NCBI GenBank assembly: GCA_903831935.1
Contig: CAIKZP010000171.1
Span: 1-52,456, forward strand
From: an uncultured Bacteroidota bacterium
GTDB lineage: Bacteria > Bacteroidota > Bacteroidia > Chitinophagales > Chitinophagaceae
DNA: 52,456 nt
Reading direction: 5' to 3'
The translations under genes and the position numbers were made by a program. Below the pieces are notes generated by a model. It was not told where the DNA came from. It saw only the letters and a program-made list of their open reading frames with translations, and did not search any database. Below, in pieces: positions 28,075-36,844 of the stretch (positions within the stretch are counted from its first letter, which is position 1; each line of letters starts with the position of its first letter).

Positions 28075-29136
28075 TTAAACCAAAGGTTCTTGCTGACTCA
28101 AACAATGAAAACTACCCAGTCCCCAAATAATATCGGTTGAATCAATACCAACAACGGTTCTTGATTTAAAGCACTCACTAATTATTTGTAAGGCCAAATC
28201 GTCTTTCTTTGATTGAAAAGTTGGAACGATTACATGGTTATTGCTAATATAAAAATTAGCATAAGATGCTGGAAGACGTTGGTCTTCATAAACAATTGCA
28301 TCTGGCATAGGTAATTCAACCACATTTAATTGTTTGCCATTCAATAAACGCATGGAATGTAGTTGCTTCAAATTTGTTTGTAATAACGCGTAGTTATCAT
28401 CTTGTTGATTGCTTTCAACAACAGTAAGTACCGTGTCTTCATTTACAAATCTTACAGTATCATCTATATGACCATCTGTATCATCTCCTACAATACCATC
28501 AGCAACCCATAGTATTTGTTCTGCTCCATAATAATCGTGTAAGTATTTTTCAATACTTGCTTGATTTAAAGTAGGATTTCTATTTTCATTTAATAAGCAA
28601 CAAGTAGAAGTTAGAATAGTGCCTTTTCCGTTGAATTCTACCGATCCTCCTTCCATTACAATGCCAGGATGAAATACAGGTAAATTAAATTCCTTACCAA
28701 TTAAGGTTGGAATAATATCATCTAAATCATAAGGAGGATATTTGTTTCCCCAAGCATTATAATTCCAGTCAACGATTACTTTTTTTTGTTCCGCTTTGTT
28801 ATTAATTAAAAATGCAGGACCATGGTCTCTACACCAAGCATCATTGGTAGGATGAATGAAAAAACTTACTTGATTTAAATTTACATTAGCCTGTAATAAA
28901 TGATTGATAGCAGCCATTTTCATTGCTTCATCTACCACATTAATTCTAACTTTTTCACTCTCCGATAAATACTTTACAAACAAAGCATAATTAGGATAGA
29001 TTGAATCGATTTTTCCTGGCCAACTAGCTTCTTTATGCGGCCAACTTAACCAAGTTGCTTCATGTGGTTCAAACTCTGCAGGAAATCGATATCCTAAACT
29101 AGCTGGTAAAATACCATTTGTATTATTCAATAACAT
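28075..29136 (-). CDS. aguA: Agmatine deiminase
   Basis: A 353-aa enzyme of the peptidyl-arginine-deiminase fold that turns agmatine into N-carbamoylputrescine and ammonia. The ATG at 29136 is preferred to a TTG 24 nt upstream. Family marks: PAEFEPHEATWLSWPH, WCRDHGPAFLIN, EGGSVEFNGKGTILTSTCCL, LLNENRNP, DDTDGHIDDTVRFV and the active-site cysteine Cys345 in FHCLSQQEP. It lies 27 bp after aguB, with which it forms the two-step route from agmatine to putrescine. The arginine decarboxylase gene for the first step is 6 kb away. Confidence 0.95.
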   Translation of the reverse strand: MLLNNTNGILPASLGYRFPAEFEPHEATWLSWPHKEASWPGKIDSIYPNYALFVKYLSESEKVRINVVDEAMKMAAINHLLQANVNLNQVSFFIHPTNDAWCRDHGPAFLINNKAEQKKVIVDWNYNAWGNKYPPYDLDDIIPTLIGKEFNLPVFHPGIVMEGGSVEFNGKGTILTSTCCLLNENRNPTLNQASIEKYLHDYYGAEQILWVADGIVGDDTDGHIDDTVRFVNEDTVLTVVESNQQDDNYALLQTNLKQLHSMRLLNGKQLNVVELPMPDAIVYEDQRLPASYANFYISNNHVIVPTFQSKKDDLALQIISECFKSRTVVGIDSTDIIWGLGSFHCLSQQEPLV

Positions 29137-29163
29137 AATCAAATCAATAGCAGTATACAATAA

Positions 29164-30039
29164 TTAGTCTTCGTCTATAAATCTTTGGGTGATAGGTTGA
29201 TAAGAATCAATACGTCTATCACGCAGAAAAGGCCAATGCGTTCTATATTTATCGGTAAGTTCTGTATCAATTGGAATAATTGCAATTTCTTCTTGGTCGT
29301 GAGAAGCTTTGTACAAAAGGGTTCCAAAAGGATTGCTTACAAAAGATCCACCCCAAAATTGCATCGCACCATTCTGTTCTAAACCAACCCTATTAACACT
29401 TACCACGTGTACACCATTGGCAACTGCATGACTTTTTTGAATGGTTTGCCAAGCATTGTATTGCTCTGTATTAGTGGCTTCGTTTTGCTCGGTAGACCAA
29501 CCAATGGCAGTTGGATAAAATAATATTTCAGCACCCATCAATGCCGTAATTCTAGCAGCTTCTGGATACCATTGATCCCAACAAATTAATACACCAAGGG
29601 TTGCAAATTTTGTTTTAAAAACTTTGTATCCTAAATCGCCTGGAGTGAAATAAAACTTTTCGTAATAAGCAGGATCGTCTGGAATATGCATCTTACGATA
29701 CTTACCTAAATAAGTTCCGTCTGCATCAATTACTGCAGTGGTATTATGGTATAAACCTTGTGCTCTTTTTTCAAATAAAGACGCTATAATTACAATATTT
29801 AATTCAGCAGCCAAACTACTGAAAATATTTGTTGAAGGACCTGGCACAGGTTCTGCTAATAAAAAATGATCGTAAGATTCCGTATCACAGAAATACAAGG
29901 AACCAAACAACTCTTGCAAACAAATAATCTGAGCACCTTTTTGTGCAGCTTCTTTAATTTTACTGATTGCATTTTCTAAATTATTTTCTTTAGACGCAGT
30001 ACAGCTCATTTGAATAAGACCAACAGATACAATAGACAT
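29164..30039 (-). CDS. aguB: N-carbamoylputrescine amidase
   Basis: A 291-aa carbon-nitrogen hydrolase (nitrilase superfamily) that cleaves N-carbamoylputrescine to putrescine, CO2 and ammonia. The catalytic triad is intact: Glu43 in ICLQELFGSLYF, Lys116 in GKYRKMHIPDD and Cys153 in LICWDQWYPEAAR. FTPGDLGYKVF and NEATNTEQYNAW are typical of the AguB branch. It is the first gene of the aguB-aguA unit, 47 bp after bshB1. Confidence 0.95.
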   Translation of the reverse strand: MSIVSVGLIQMSCTASKENNLENAISKIKEAAQKGAQIICLQELFGSLYFCDTESYDHFLLAEPVPGPSTNIFSSLAAELNIVIIASLFEKRAQGLYHNTTAVIDADGTYLGKYRKMHIPDDPAYYEKFYFTPGDLGYKVFKTKFATLGVLICWDQWYPEAARITALMGAEILFYPTAIGWSTEQNEATNTEQYNAWQTIQKSHAVANGVHVVSVNRVGLEQNGAMQFWGGSFVSNPFGTLLYKASHDQEEIAIIPIDTELTDKYRTHWPFLRDRRIDSYQPITQRFIDED

Positions 30040-30086
30040 ACACTATCAATTATTAAGTTAGAAATCCAATATTATCTTTCTATATT

Positions 30087-30815
30087 TTATGTAGGAATTT
30101 TTATGATATGATCGAAACTACTAATTCCAATCATTTTTTCTGTTAAATATCCTTCTCCATACTCCACACCAATTCTTTTACCCAGCATCATTGCACGCGC
30201 TTTCACAGATTCAATAAATTGTGGTGTTGAAATATAGGTTTGGGGTTCGTTTAAATCTGGGTTGTAAAACTGAGTAGTATAAGCATGAATAGCAGCCAAT
30301 TTTTGGTTGATATGTGCTGAAATATCTACTACAAATGAAGGCTGAAGAAATCTATCTTGTAAATAGTTAAATACATAAGTAGGTCTCCATTCTTTTTGTA
30401 ATTCGCCATCTTGTAAGGTTTCAATTTTTCTTAATCCAGACAAGAATGCTGCATCAGAAATCATTTTTGAACTTCTTCCATGGTCTGGATGACGGTCTTC
30501 AGGAGCATTGGCTAAAATAATGGTCGGCTGATATTTTCTAATGATTTGAATCAACTTACGCTGATTGGTTTCGTCGTTTTGAAAAAAGCCATCTGGCATG
30601 CCTAAATTTTCTCTAATGTCAATTCCTAAAATATCCGCAGCATTTCTCGATTCTACTTTACGGGTTTCAGCAGTACCTCTAGTACCAAGTTCGCCCCTAG
30701 TTAAGTCAACAATACCAACCTGTTTACCTTCCGCAATGGCAGCCAAAAGCGTACCTGCACAACCTAATTCAACATCGTCTGGGTGAACACCAATGGCTAA
30801 TATATCTAACTTCAT
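30087..30815 (-). CDS. bshB1: Bacillithiol biosynthesis deacetylase BshB1
   Basis: A 242-aa zinc-dependent LmbE-type deacetylase that removes acetate from GlcNAc-malate in bacillithiol synthesis. The metal motif HPDD (His11, Asp13, Asp14) and the second site DRHPDHGR (His112) are present. LTRGELGTRGTAETR and NLGMPDGFF are specific to the BshB1 branch. bshC (48293-49894) and a bacilliredoxin (33163-33579) are also in the window, which supports the function. It lies after the rpmE2 terminator with its own -7 box. Confidence 0.95.
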   Translation of the reverse strand: MKLDILAIGVHPDDVELGCAGTLLAAIAEGKQVGIVDLTRGELGTRGTAETRKVESRNAADILGIDIRENLGMPDGFFQNDETNQRKLIQIIRKYQPTIILANAPEDRHPDHGRSSKMISDAAFLSGLRKIETLQDGELQKEWRPTYVFNYLQDRFLQPSFVVDISAHINQKLAAIHAYTTQFYNPDLNEPQTYISTPQFIESVKARAMMLGKRIGVEYGEGYLTEKMIGISSFDHIIKIPT

Positions 30816-30834
30816 GTGGTTACTATTAATGGTA

Positions 30835-30842
30835 CAAAGTTA
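30835..30842 (-). promoter_or_regulatory. Candidate -7 box for bshB1
   Basis: The minus strand reads TAACTTTG (TAnnTTTG), 19 nt before the start and just after the rpmE2 terminator. No clear -33 element was seen. Confidence 0.4.
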
Positions 30843-30854
30843 CAGTTCCAACAC

Positions 30855-30890
30855 AATAAAAATCCCGTCTCGAAAACTCGGGACGGGATT
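30855..30890 (-). terminator. Terminator of rpmE2
   Basis: A long stem (AATCCCGTC with GACGGGATT, then TCGA with TCGG including a G-U pair) and an AAAC loop, followed on the minus strand by a T-run. It lies 21 bp after the rpmE2 stop. Confidence 0.88.
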
Positions 30891-30911
30891 TTGAATATTT
30901 TATCAAAAAGA

Positions 30912-31163
30912 CTAGTCTTTCTTTGCGTAACGCTTTTTGAATTTATCAATACGTCCTGCCGTATCAACCAACATATTTTTACCAGTATAGAAAGGATGAG
31001 AGGTGTTAGAGATCTCCAATTTAATTACTGGATACTCATTACCATCTTCCCATAAAACGGTTTCTTTTGAATTTGCGGTTGAGCGACTTAAAAATTGATC
31101 ACCATTACTCATGTCTTTAAACACTACAAAACGGTAATTGTCTGGATGGATACCTTGCTTCAT
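30912..31163 (-). CDS. rpmE2: Ribosomal protein bL31, type B
   Basis: An 83-aa protein of the large ribosomal subunit. [17 protein letters not shown], the segment ending in [10 protein letters not shown], and DKFKKRYAK are typical of the type B form. There is no cysteine at all, so this is the zinc-free paralogue. It has a good promoter (31216-31247) and a hairpin in its leader (31181-31198), and it ends in a strong terminator, so it is probably one transcription unit by itself. Confidence 0.95.
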   Translation of the reverse strand: MKQGIHPDNYRFVVFKDMSNGDQFLSRSTANSKETVLWEDGNEYPVIKLEISNTSHPFYTGKNMLVDTAGRIDKFKKRYAKKD

Positions 31164-31180
31164 GATAGTAGATTTAGGTC

Positions 31181-31198
31181 GTACGGTTTTTGCCGTAC
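31181..31198 (-). promoter_or_regulatory. Leader hairpin of rpmE2
   Basis: GTACGG and CCGTAC pair around a 6-nt loop inside the predicted 45-nt leader, 18 nt before the start codon. It may act in autoregulation or mRNA stability. There is no independent support. Confidence 0.35.
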
Positions 31199-31215
31199 TG
31201 TTATTTTTAGGATGG

Positions 31216-31247
31216 CAAAAGTACAGAAATCCTGAATTTTAACCAAA
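31216..31247 (-). promoter_or_regulatory. Promoter of rpmE2
   Basis: The minus strand reads TTTG (31247-31244), a 20-bp spacer, then TACTTTTG (31223-31216). This matches both Bacteroidota boxes and their spacing and is among the best promoter matches in the window. Confidence 0.7.
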
Positions 31248-31291
31248 TGAAATTTGAAAATAAGCCATAAAAAGGCAAAATAGACCAATTT

Positions 31292-31783
31292 TTAGCTCTT
31301 CATATTAATAAATTGGAGCGGCAAACCTAGGTCACTGGTTTTTGTGAGGGCAATAACATCTTGTAAATCGTCGATTTTTTTAGCCGTAACACGAATAATA
31401 TCATCCATTATAGCAGCCTGTACTTTTAAACCACTTTCTTTAATCAGTTTAACCAGTTTCTTAGCATCGTCTTGTTTTAAACCATTACGAACTGACACTT
31501 CTTTTTTTACTGTTTTTCCACTAGGATAAGCATCTTTACTAAAGTCAAAAGCACTTGCTTCAATTCCTTGCTTCATAGATCGACTAATTACTACATCAAT
31601 TACCTGTTTCATTTTCATATCACTATCTACTTCTAAATGTAGGATATAGTCTTTTTTATTCAGGTCAATTTTAACCATTGAATCTTTAAAGTCGAAGCGT
31701 GTACTAATTTCTTTTTTAACGGTATTGATAGCATTATCTAATACTTGAAGGTCTACTTTGCTAGCGATATCAAATGAAGGCAT
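31292..31783 (-). CDS. yajQ: YajQ-family nucleotide-binding protein
   Basis: A 163-aa cytosolic protein of the YajQ/DUF520 family, made of two ferredoxin-like domains. Some members bind cyclic di-GMP or other nucleotides; the role here is unknown. The N-terminus PSFDIASKVDLQVLDNAIN, KEISTRFDFKDS, RSMKQGIEAS and the segment from GLKVQAAIMDDIIRVT to the C-terminus match the family over the whole length. It follows lgt by 42 bp, which suggests cotranscription. Confidence 0.95.
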   Translation of the reverse strand: MPSFDIASKVDLQVLDNAINTVKKEISTRFDFKDSMVKIDLNKKDYILHLEVDSDMKMKQVIDVVISRSMKQGIEASAFDFSKDAYPSGKTVKKEVSVRNGLKQDDAKKLVKLIKESGLKVQAAIMDDIIRVTAKKIDDLQDVIALTKTSDLGLPLQFINMKS

Positions 31784-31825
31784 AAAATATATTTTTATTA
31801 AGATAAAAATTGATAAAGTACTGTG

Positions 31826-32995
31826 TTAGTTTTTATTAGATAAAGTATTTGATTTTAAATACCATTTCTTAGACTGAATAAATAACCAGATTCCTGTGAG
31901 CATTAAAATTACAGAAATAATTTGTGCTTGAGTAGGCTGCAATGGAAGGTCTTCGTATTTTGTATTTACCCGAATGCTTTCAATGGAAAAACGTTCTACT
32001 CCATTTAGTATTAAGTACAAGCCAAATATTCTTCCGGGAATTTTTATTTTTTTTCTAACCGACCATAAAACAATAAATAAAATAGCACAAACAATTACTT
32101 CATACAAAGCTGTTGGATAAACAGGTTGTGCCAATTGATTACAATATTGTCCAACACAGCCTGGAATTGCAACACCTTCTCCCACAACATTGTGCGGATA
32201 TTGATATGCCCAAAGCCAGTCTGGCAGCCAGCTAAAAGGCTTTGGATGTAAATTAACAATACCCCAATCTCCATCGCCACTTATTTGACAACCAATTCTT
32301 CCAATGGAATAACCTAACATTAATATTGGTGCAAAAGAATCTACTAAATGCACAATCGGCAATTTGATTCTTTTGGAATAAATCATTATTGCAGCACCAG
32401 CACAAATTAAACCACCATAAAATGTTAATCCGCTAAATGATATTAATGCCCCAATTGGGTCTTTAATAAAATCATTCCAGTTTTCTAAATTATGAAAAAT
32501 TTTAGCCCCTAAAAATCCAAAAGCAGCGGCATAAATTACTAAATCTCCTACCCTGTCTTGCGGCCAAATACGAATAGTTCTTTCTTCTGGTTTGACTAGT
32601 TTTTCTTTATTTTTTTCATACCATTTTAATCCTAAAAAGAAAAGTCCTAATAAAACACCTGTTGCAGTATTTCCTTTACTTGAAAGTATAAAAGACTGTG
32701 GATCATTCAAGGCATCTTGAATAATAAATGCCCCAATTATTTTATAGCCAAAAACAAATCCTAAAATAAAATTTAGCAACAAATCCATCAATGATGCAGG
32801 TGCACCCATCATTACTTTTTCTTCAGTAAAACTGAGTAACCCAAGTTGTTGTTTTCGTTGAAATTCTAAGGTTAATGCCCAAGCACTAATAATAAAACAA
32901 AGGGCTACAAAAAATCCAAAAGAATTGATCAGTTTAAGTGCAGACAATTCTATTCCAAATAAATCTTTAAATACGTAGTAGAGATTGGGATACAT
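31826..32995 (-). CDS. lgt: Prolipoprotein diacylglyceryl transferase Lgt
   Basis: A 389-aa inner-membrane enzyme that moves diacylglycerol from phosphatidylglycerol to the lipobox cysteine of prolipoproteins. Several membrane helices are visible, with GLTFYGGLICAGAAIMIY and the Lgt signature around LGYSIGRIGCQISGDGDWG. The Bacteroidota form replaces the usual GCC-type ending with GDGDWG and has a longer N-terminal part, as here. It is needed for the several lipoproteins in this window. It is followed by yajQ. Confidence 0.95.
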   Translation of the reverse strand: MYPNLYYVFKDLFGIELSALKLINSFGFFVALCFIISAWALTLEFQRKQQLGLLSFTEEKVMMGAPASLMDLLLNFILGFVFGYKIIGAFIIQDALNDPQSFILSSKGNTATGVLLGLFFLGLKWYEKNKEKLVKPEERTIRIWPQDRVGDLVIYAAAFGFLGAKIFHNLENWNDFIKDPIGALISFSGLTFYGGLICAGAAIMIYSKRIKLPIVHLVDSFAPILMLGYSIGRIGCQISGDGDWGIVNLHPKPFSWLPDWLWAYQYPHNVVGEGVAIPGCVGQYCNQLAQPVYPTALYEVIVCAILFIVLWSVRKKIKIPGRIFGLYLILNGVERFSIESIRVNTKYEDLPLQPTQAQIISVILMLTGIWLFIQSKKWYLKSNTLSNKN

Positions 32996-33090
32996 GAACT
33001 TATTATTGGAATTTAATAATAAAATATAAGTAGATAAGGATACAATGTTAACCAGAAAAACTGATACTAAAAATGATTATACCTTCTAAA

Positions 33091-33119
33091 AAATAGAAAG
33101 GCCCCACTTGCGTGAGGCC
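33091..33119 (-). terminator. Terminator of the bacilliredoxin gene
   Basis: A stem GGCCcCAC paired with GTGaGGCC (one mismatch) and a TTGC loop, followed on the minus strand by TTTCTATTTTTT. It lies 43 bp after the stop. Confidence 0.7.
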
Positions 33120-33162
33120 CTCATACTTACTAACCCATCTACTTACGAAAATACATTATTTA

Positions 33163-33579
33163 TTAATTGCAATGCTCATTAAATACAGAAATTAAATGCT
33201 GCGCAATAACTTGTGCTGGTCGACCCTCAATTTGGTGTCTTTCTACAATACTCACCAATTCGCCGTCTTTAAATAGGGCAATTGCTGGTGAAGATGGCGG
33301 ATAAGGCATTAAATGCTTACGAACCTGATTAATAGCGTCTACATCAAAGCCTGCAAAACTAGTTGTTAAACGATCTGGTAAATTAGTGGCATTTTGAACT
33401 GCCATTAACACACCTGGTCTGCAAGTGCCTGCTGCACAACCACATACAGAGTTAATTACTACTAATGTAGTACCAGATTTGGCTAATGTAGTGTTAACGT
33501 CTTCTGAAGTTAATAACTCATCAAATCCTCCATCTACTAATTCGGCCTTCATTGGTAACACTATTTCTGCTGGATACAT
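33163..33579 (-). CDS. BrxA/BrxB-family bacilliredoxin
   Basis: A 138-aa thioredoxin-like protein that removes bacillithiol from mixed disulfides on proteins. The active site Cys46-Gly-Cys48 lies in VINSVCGCAAGTCRPG, and an extra Cys53 follows; the common sequence has Ala there. VDAINQVRKHLMPYPPSSPAIALFKDGELV is standard for the YphP/YqiW family. With BshB1 and BshC also in the window, use of bacillithiol by this organism is well supported. A -7 box lies 23 bp upstream. Confidence 0.93.
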   Translation of the reverse strand: MYPAEIVLPMKAELVDGGFDELLTSEDVNTTLAKSGTTLVVINSVCGCAAGTCRPGVLMAVQNATNLPDRLTTSFAGFDVDAINQVRKHLMPYPPSSPAIALFKDGELVSIVERHQIEGRPAQVIAQHLISVFNEHCN

Positions 33580-33601
33580 ATTTTTAAATTTTATTAGACT
33601 G

Positions 33602-33609
33602 CAAATTTA
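33602..33609 (-). promoter_or_regulatory. Candidate -7 box for the bacilliredoxin gene
   Basis: The minus strand reads TAAATTTG (TAnnTTTG), with a TTTG at 33634-33637 24 bp upstream as a possible -33 element. Confidence 0.42.
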
Positions 33610-33817
33610 AGATAATTCAACATTACAATTTTTCAAATAAATCGTCATATTTATAGAAATCAATCTTTTTTTAACCCCAAAACAATTATTTAACATATCC
33701 GTGTAATAACCAAATGCAAGTTATAAGGGGTCAACAATTGTGTTTCATTCATTTTAGTCTATTTTGTAGCACTAAAAATCATAGAATTATTTGTTATTTA
33801 TTGAAAATCAATTAATT

Positions 33818-34678
33818 ATGAGAGTTGTCTCTTTATTATTAGTCATATATCTATTTTCTACATCTGTTAATAGTCAAGTTCAAGTAAAAAACTCCTTATT
33901 GTGGAAAATATCGGGTAAATCATTAAAAGAGCCCTCTTATATATTTGGAACCTTTCATTTAATGTGTAAAGACCAATTTACAATAAGTGATACCCTAAAA
34001 GCCTCTCTACTTAAAACAACGCAGTTTTATGGGGAATTAGATATGGACGACCCAACCATGCAACAGCAAATGATGCAATTAATTGCAATGCCTAATAGAT
34101 CGCTAGAATCTTATATGACAGCAGAAAAATTTAAAATTTGTGATAGTGTATTTAAAACTATTACAGGTATGAGTTTGAAATCTTTAAATCAATTCAAACC
34201 TTTTATGAGTTTAAGTTTTCTTACCATTAAAACTGTTCCTTGTAGCAATTTTGTTCAACCAGAAACCGAGTTAATGAATCTAGCAAAAGCAAATAAAAAG
34301 GATATATTAGGATTAGAAACTGTTGCAGAGCAATTGAGTGCCATTGATATGGAACCTATCGATTCTCAGGTAGTTGCTTTACAAAAAATGGTATTGAATT
34401 TTGATAGCACAAAAGCTACCATGAAAGAAATGATGGATATGTATCAAAAAAACGATTCAGAATTATTGTTTCAATATATTCAAAAACAAGGAACAGATGG
34501 CTTATCTGAAAAAGCATTATTAGTAGATCGAAATAAAAAATGGGCGCCTAAAATGAAAACAATCATGCAAGAAAAATCTAGTTTTTTTGCTGTTGGCGCA
34601 GGACATTTAGGTGGTAAAACTGGTGTGCTTGCTTTGTTACGCAATTTGGGGTTTCGTGTAGAGCCAATTCAATATTAA
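33818..34678 (+). CDS. Secreted TraB/GumN-family protein
   Basis: A 286-aa exported protein with signal MRVVSLLLVIYLFSTSVNSQ. The ATG at 33818 is preferred to a TTG 27 nt upstream. The N-terminal part has KEPSYIFGTFHLMCKDQF, with the GT.H motif, and FYGELDMDDP. The C-terminal GAGHLGGKTGVLALLRNLGF supplies the second conserved GxxH motif. These two motifs carry the putative metal-dependent activity (TIKI-like peptidase) of the family; a substrate is unknown. It stands alone on the plus strand and converges on speA. Confidence 0.88.
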   Translation: MRVVSLLLVIYLFSTSVNSQVQVKNSLLWKISGKSLKEPSYIFGTFHLMCKDQFTISDTLKASLLKTTQFYGELDMDDPTMQQQMMQLIAMPNRSLESYMTAEKFKICDSVFKTITGMSLKSLNQFKPFMSLSFLTIKTVPCSNFVQPETELMNLAKANKKDILGLETVAEQLSAIDMEPIDSQVVALQKMVLNFDSTKATMKEMMDMYQKNDSELLFQYIQKQGTDGLSEKALLVDRNKKWAPKMKTIMQEKSSFFAVGAGHLGGKTGVLALLRNLGFRVEPIQY

Positions 34679-34785
34679 AAACTAATACTGAAATGGTAAT
34701 CTAATAAAAAACAGCCTTCTCAAATTTAAATAAACACGCTGATTATTTTATTAATTAATACAAATATTCATTAAGTATCTATAAT

Positions 34786-34823
34786 AAAATAGGCTGTCTC
34801 AAAATATAGAGACAGCCTATTTT
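34786..34823. terminator. Bidirectional terminator between GumN-like gene and speA
   Basis: A 15-bp perfect stem (AAAATAGGCTGTCTC with GAGACAGCCTATTTT) and an AT-rich 8-nt loop between converging genes. It belongs to the same AGGCTGT-core hairpin set as the one at 7947-7988. Confidence 0.88.
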
Positions 34824-34851
34824 TATATATCAATCAATAATGATAAATCTA

Positions 34852-36282
34852 TTACCTTAAATAACCTAAAATTTTCAACATACTTGCTGAAGTTTGTTCT
34901 TTTGAATATACCCAGTCAATTAGTTTTCCAGATTTATCGTATTCTACAATTACATGTTTAGGAGAAGGAACCATACAATGCTTAATACCACCATATCCAC
35001 TAATGGCATCTTGATAAGCACCTGTATGGAAGAATCCTACATACAAAGGTTCTTTGTTTTGCTCTTCTTCTTTTTTATTAGAAGATGCTAGCTTAGGTAA
35101 GAATACTTCATTAATATGTTCTTCTGAATCATAGTAGTCGTGGCTATCACAAGTGATTCCACCTAATACGACTCGATGGTATTCATTATCCCATTTATTA
35201 ATTGGCAGCATCAAGAACTTTTCTCCTATACCCCAGGTGTCTGGTAAAGTAGTGATAAATGAAGAATCAATCATATACCAACACTCACGATCGTTTTGAA
35301 TTTTTTGGCCCAGTACACTGTATATATGTGCCATACTCTCGCCTACTGTGAAACTACCAAACTCTGTATAAATATTTGGCATAGGTACTTTTGCCTTGTT
35401 ACATGCTTTTTTAATATTGCCTACAATTTCATTAATCATAAATTGGTAGTCGTATTCGAAGCCCAAAGAATGTTTAATAGGAAATCCACCACCAATATTT
35501 ATTGAATCTAACTCCGGACAAATTTTCTTTAATTGGCAATAGAGGTTAATAATTTTATTTAACTCCGACCAATAATAAATATCATCCTTTACTCCTTTAT
35601 TTAAAAAGATATGGAGCATTTTTAACTGAAACTTATCTTCAAATCCTTCAATTTCATCTACATAAAATTCTAGAATATCTTTTGCTCTAATACCTAGTCT
35701 TGAAGTGTAAAATGGAAAGTTAGGCTCTTCTTCTGCCGCAACTCTAATACCTAAACGGAATGGTTGTTTAACAGATTTTCTATAGGCTTGCAATTCTTCT
35801 TTATTATCTAAGATGGGAATAACATTCTTAAACCCATTATTGATCATTTTAGCAATACGAGTGGTATAGTTTTTTTGCTTGTAACCATTACATATAATGT
35901 AAACATCTTTATTAATCTTGCGACGTTCGTATAAACGATTTACAATATCAATATCGTAAGCATAAGATGTTTCTAAATGTATGCCGTGTTTTAAAGCTTC
36001 TTCAACTATAAATGAAAAATGAGAACTTTTTGTACAGTAACAATAAAAATACTGTCCTTCGTATTTGTGCTTTTTAAAAGCATTTGCAAATAAGCTTTTA
36101 GCCTTATTAATTTGCATACCAATTTTAGGTAGGTAAGTTAATTTTAAAGGAGTACCGTGCTTATTAATTAAGGAGATAAGGTCTAGTCCGTTGAATTCTA
36201 AATAACCATCATCATTTTGATCAAACCCTTCTTGAGGAAAATGGAAGGTCTGGTTCACAAGCGAAGTATAGGTGTTATTCAT
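34852..36282 (-). CDS. speA: Arginine decarboxylase, short PLP-dependent type
   Basis: A 476-aa member of the fold-III alanine racemase/ornithine decarboxylase superfamily. The PLP lysine is Lys85 in FYCYCTKSSHF; LETSYAYDIDIVNRL, YIICNGYKQKNY, FRLGIRVAAEEEP, SINIGGGFPIKHS and YTEFGSFTVGES follow in the expected order, and FHTGAYQDAISGYGG supplies the C-terminal active-site Asp. Proteobacterial SpeA is about 650 aa; this shorter form is the one annotated as arginine decarboxylase in Bacteroidota. The presence of aguA-aguB fits the route arginine to agmatine to putrescine. Substrate specificity is inferred, not read directly. Confidence 0.85.
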   Translation of the reverse strand: MNNTYTSLVNQTFHFPQEGFDQNDDGYLEFNGLDLISLINKHGTPLKLTYLPKIGMQINKAKSLFANAFKKHKYEGQYFYCYCTKSSHFSFIVEEALKHGIHLETSYAYDIDIVNRLYERRKINKDVYIICNGYKQKNYTTRIAKMINNGFKNVIPILDNKEELQAYRKSVKQPFRLGIRVAAEEEPNFPFYTSRLGIRAKDILEFYVDEIEGFEDKFQLKMLHIFLNKGVKDDIYYWSELNKIINLYCQLKKICPELDSINIGGGFPIKHSLGFEYDYQFMINEIVGNIKKACNKAKVPMPNIYTEFGSFTVGESMAHIYSVLGQKIQNDRECWYMIDSSFITTLPDTWGIGEKFLMLPINKWDNEYHRVVLGGITCDSHDYYDSEEHINEVFLPKLASSNKKEEEQNKEPLYVGFFHTGAYQDAISGYGGIKHCMVPSPKHVIVEYDKSGKLIDWVYSKEQTSASMLKILGYLR

Positions 36283-36328
36283 TATTAGTATTACGTATTA
36301 TACGGTGAGCAAACAGATTTTTGCAACG

Positions 36329-36336
36329 CAAAAGTA
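36329..36336 (-). promoter_or_regulatory. Candidate -7 box for speA
   Basis: The minus strand reads TACTTTTG followed by C, the same box as at rpmE2, 47 nt before the speA start. Confidence 0.5.
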
Positions 36337-36363
36337 ATAGTTTACTCGCTTGATTGCATAAAA

Positions 36364-36393
36364 AAAACCGGAAAGGTTTAGACTTCCGGTTTT
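36364..36393 (-). terminator. Terminator of rpmI-rplT
   Basis: A 10-bp perfect stem (AAAACCGGAA with TTCCGGTTTT) and a 10-nt loop, with a T-run on the minus strand, 23 bp after the rplT stop. Confidence 0.9.
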
Positions 36394-36415
36394 GTATGGT
36401 ATTCTAGATAGAATT

Positions 36416-36760
36416 CTATTTTACAGAATCAACCAATGCTTTGAAAGCAACTGGCTCATTCATAGCTAAATCGGCCAAAACCTTACGGTTAAGGTCAATT
36501 CCTTTTACACTCAATTTATTAATAAATTGACTATAAGTTAATCCTTCTTGTCTTACTGCTGCGTTAATACGTGCAATCCATAATTGACGGTATTCACGTT
36601 TTTTAAGTTTACGACCTACATAACTGTATGTTAAACCTTTTTCAACGATATTTTTGGCAACGGTATAAACGTTTTTACGTTTACCATAAAAGCCTTTAGC
36701 TTGATCAAGAATTTTTTTCCTTCTAGCCCTAGATGCTACTGCATTTTTTGAACGTGGCAT
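36416..36760 (-). CDS. rplT: Ribosomal protein bL20
   Basis: A 114-aa protein of the large subunit that binds early to 23S rRNA and, in several bacteria, represses its own m[54 protein letters not shown] and YSQFINKL are characteristic. It is the last gene of the rpmI-rplT unit; the leader before rpmI is the natural candidate for L20 control. Confidence 0.97.
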   Translation of the reverse strand: MPRSKNAVASRARRKKILDQAKGFYGKRKNVYTVAKNIVEKGLTYSYVGRKLKKREYRQLWIARINAAVRQEGLTYSQFINKLSVKGIDLNRKVLADLAMNEPVAFKALVDSVK

Positions 36761-36844
36761 AGTATTAATTTTTTACGTAAACGATATTAAATACGCGTCT
36801 ACTGATTTTTAAAATGATGGTGGTTTTTTAAATAAACGCGTAGT

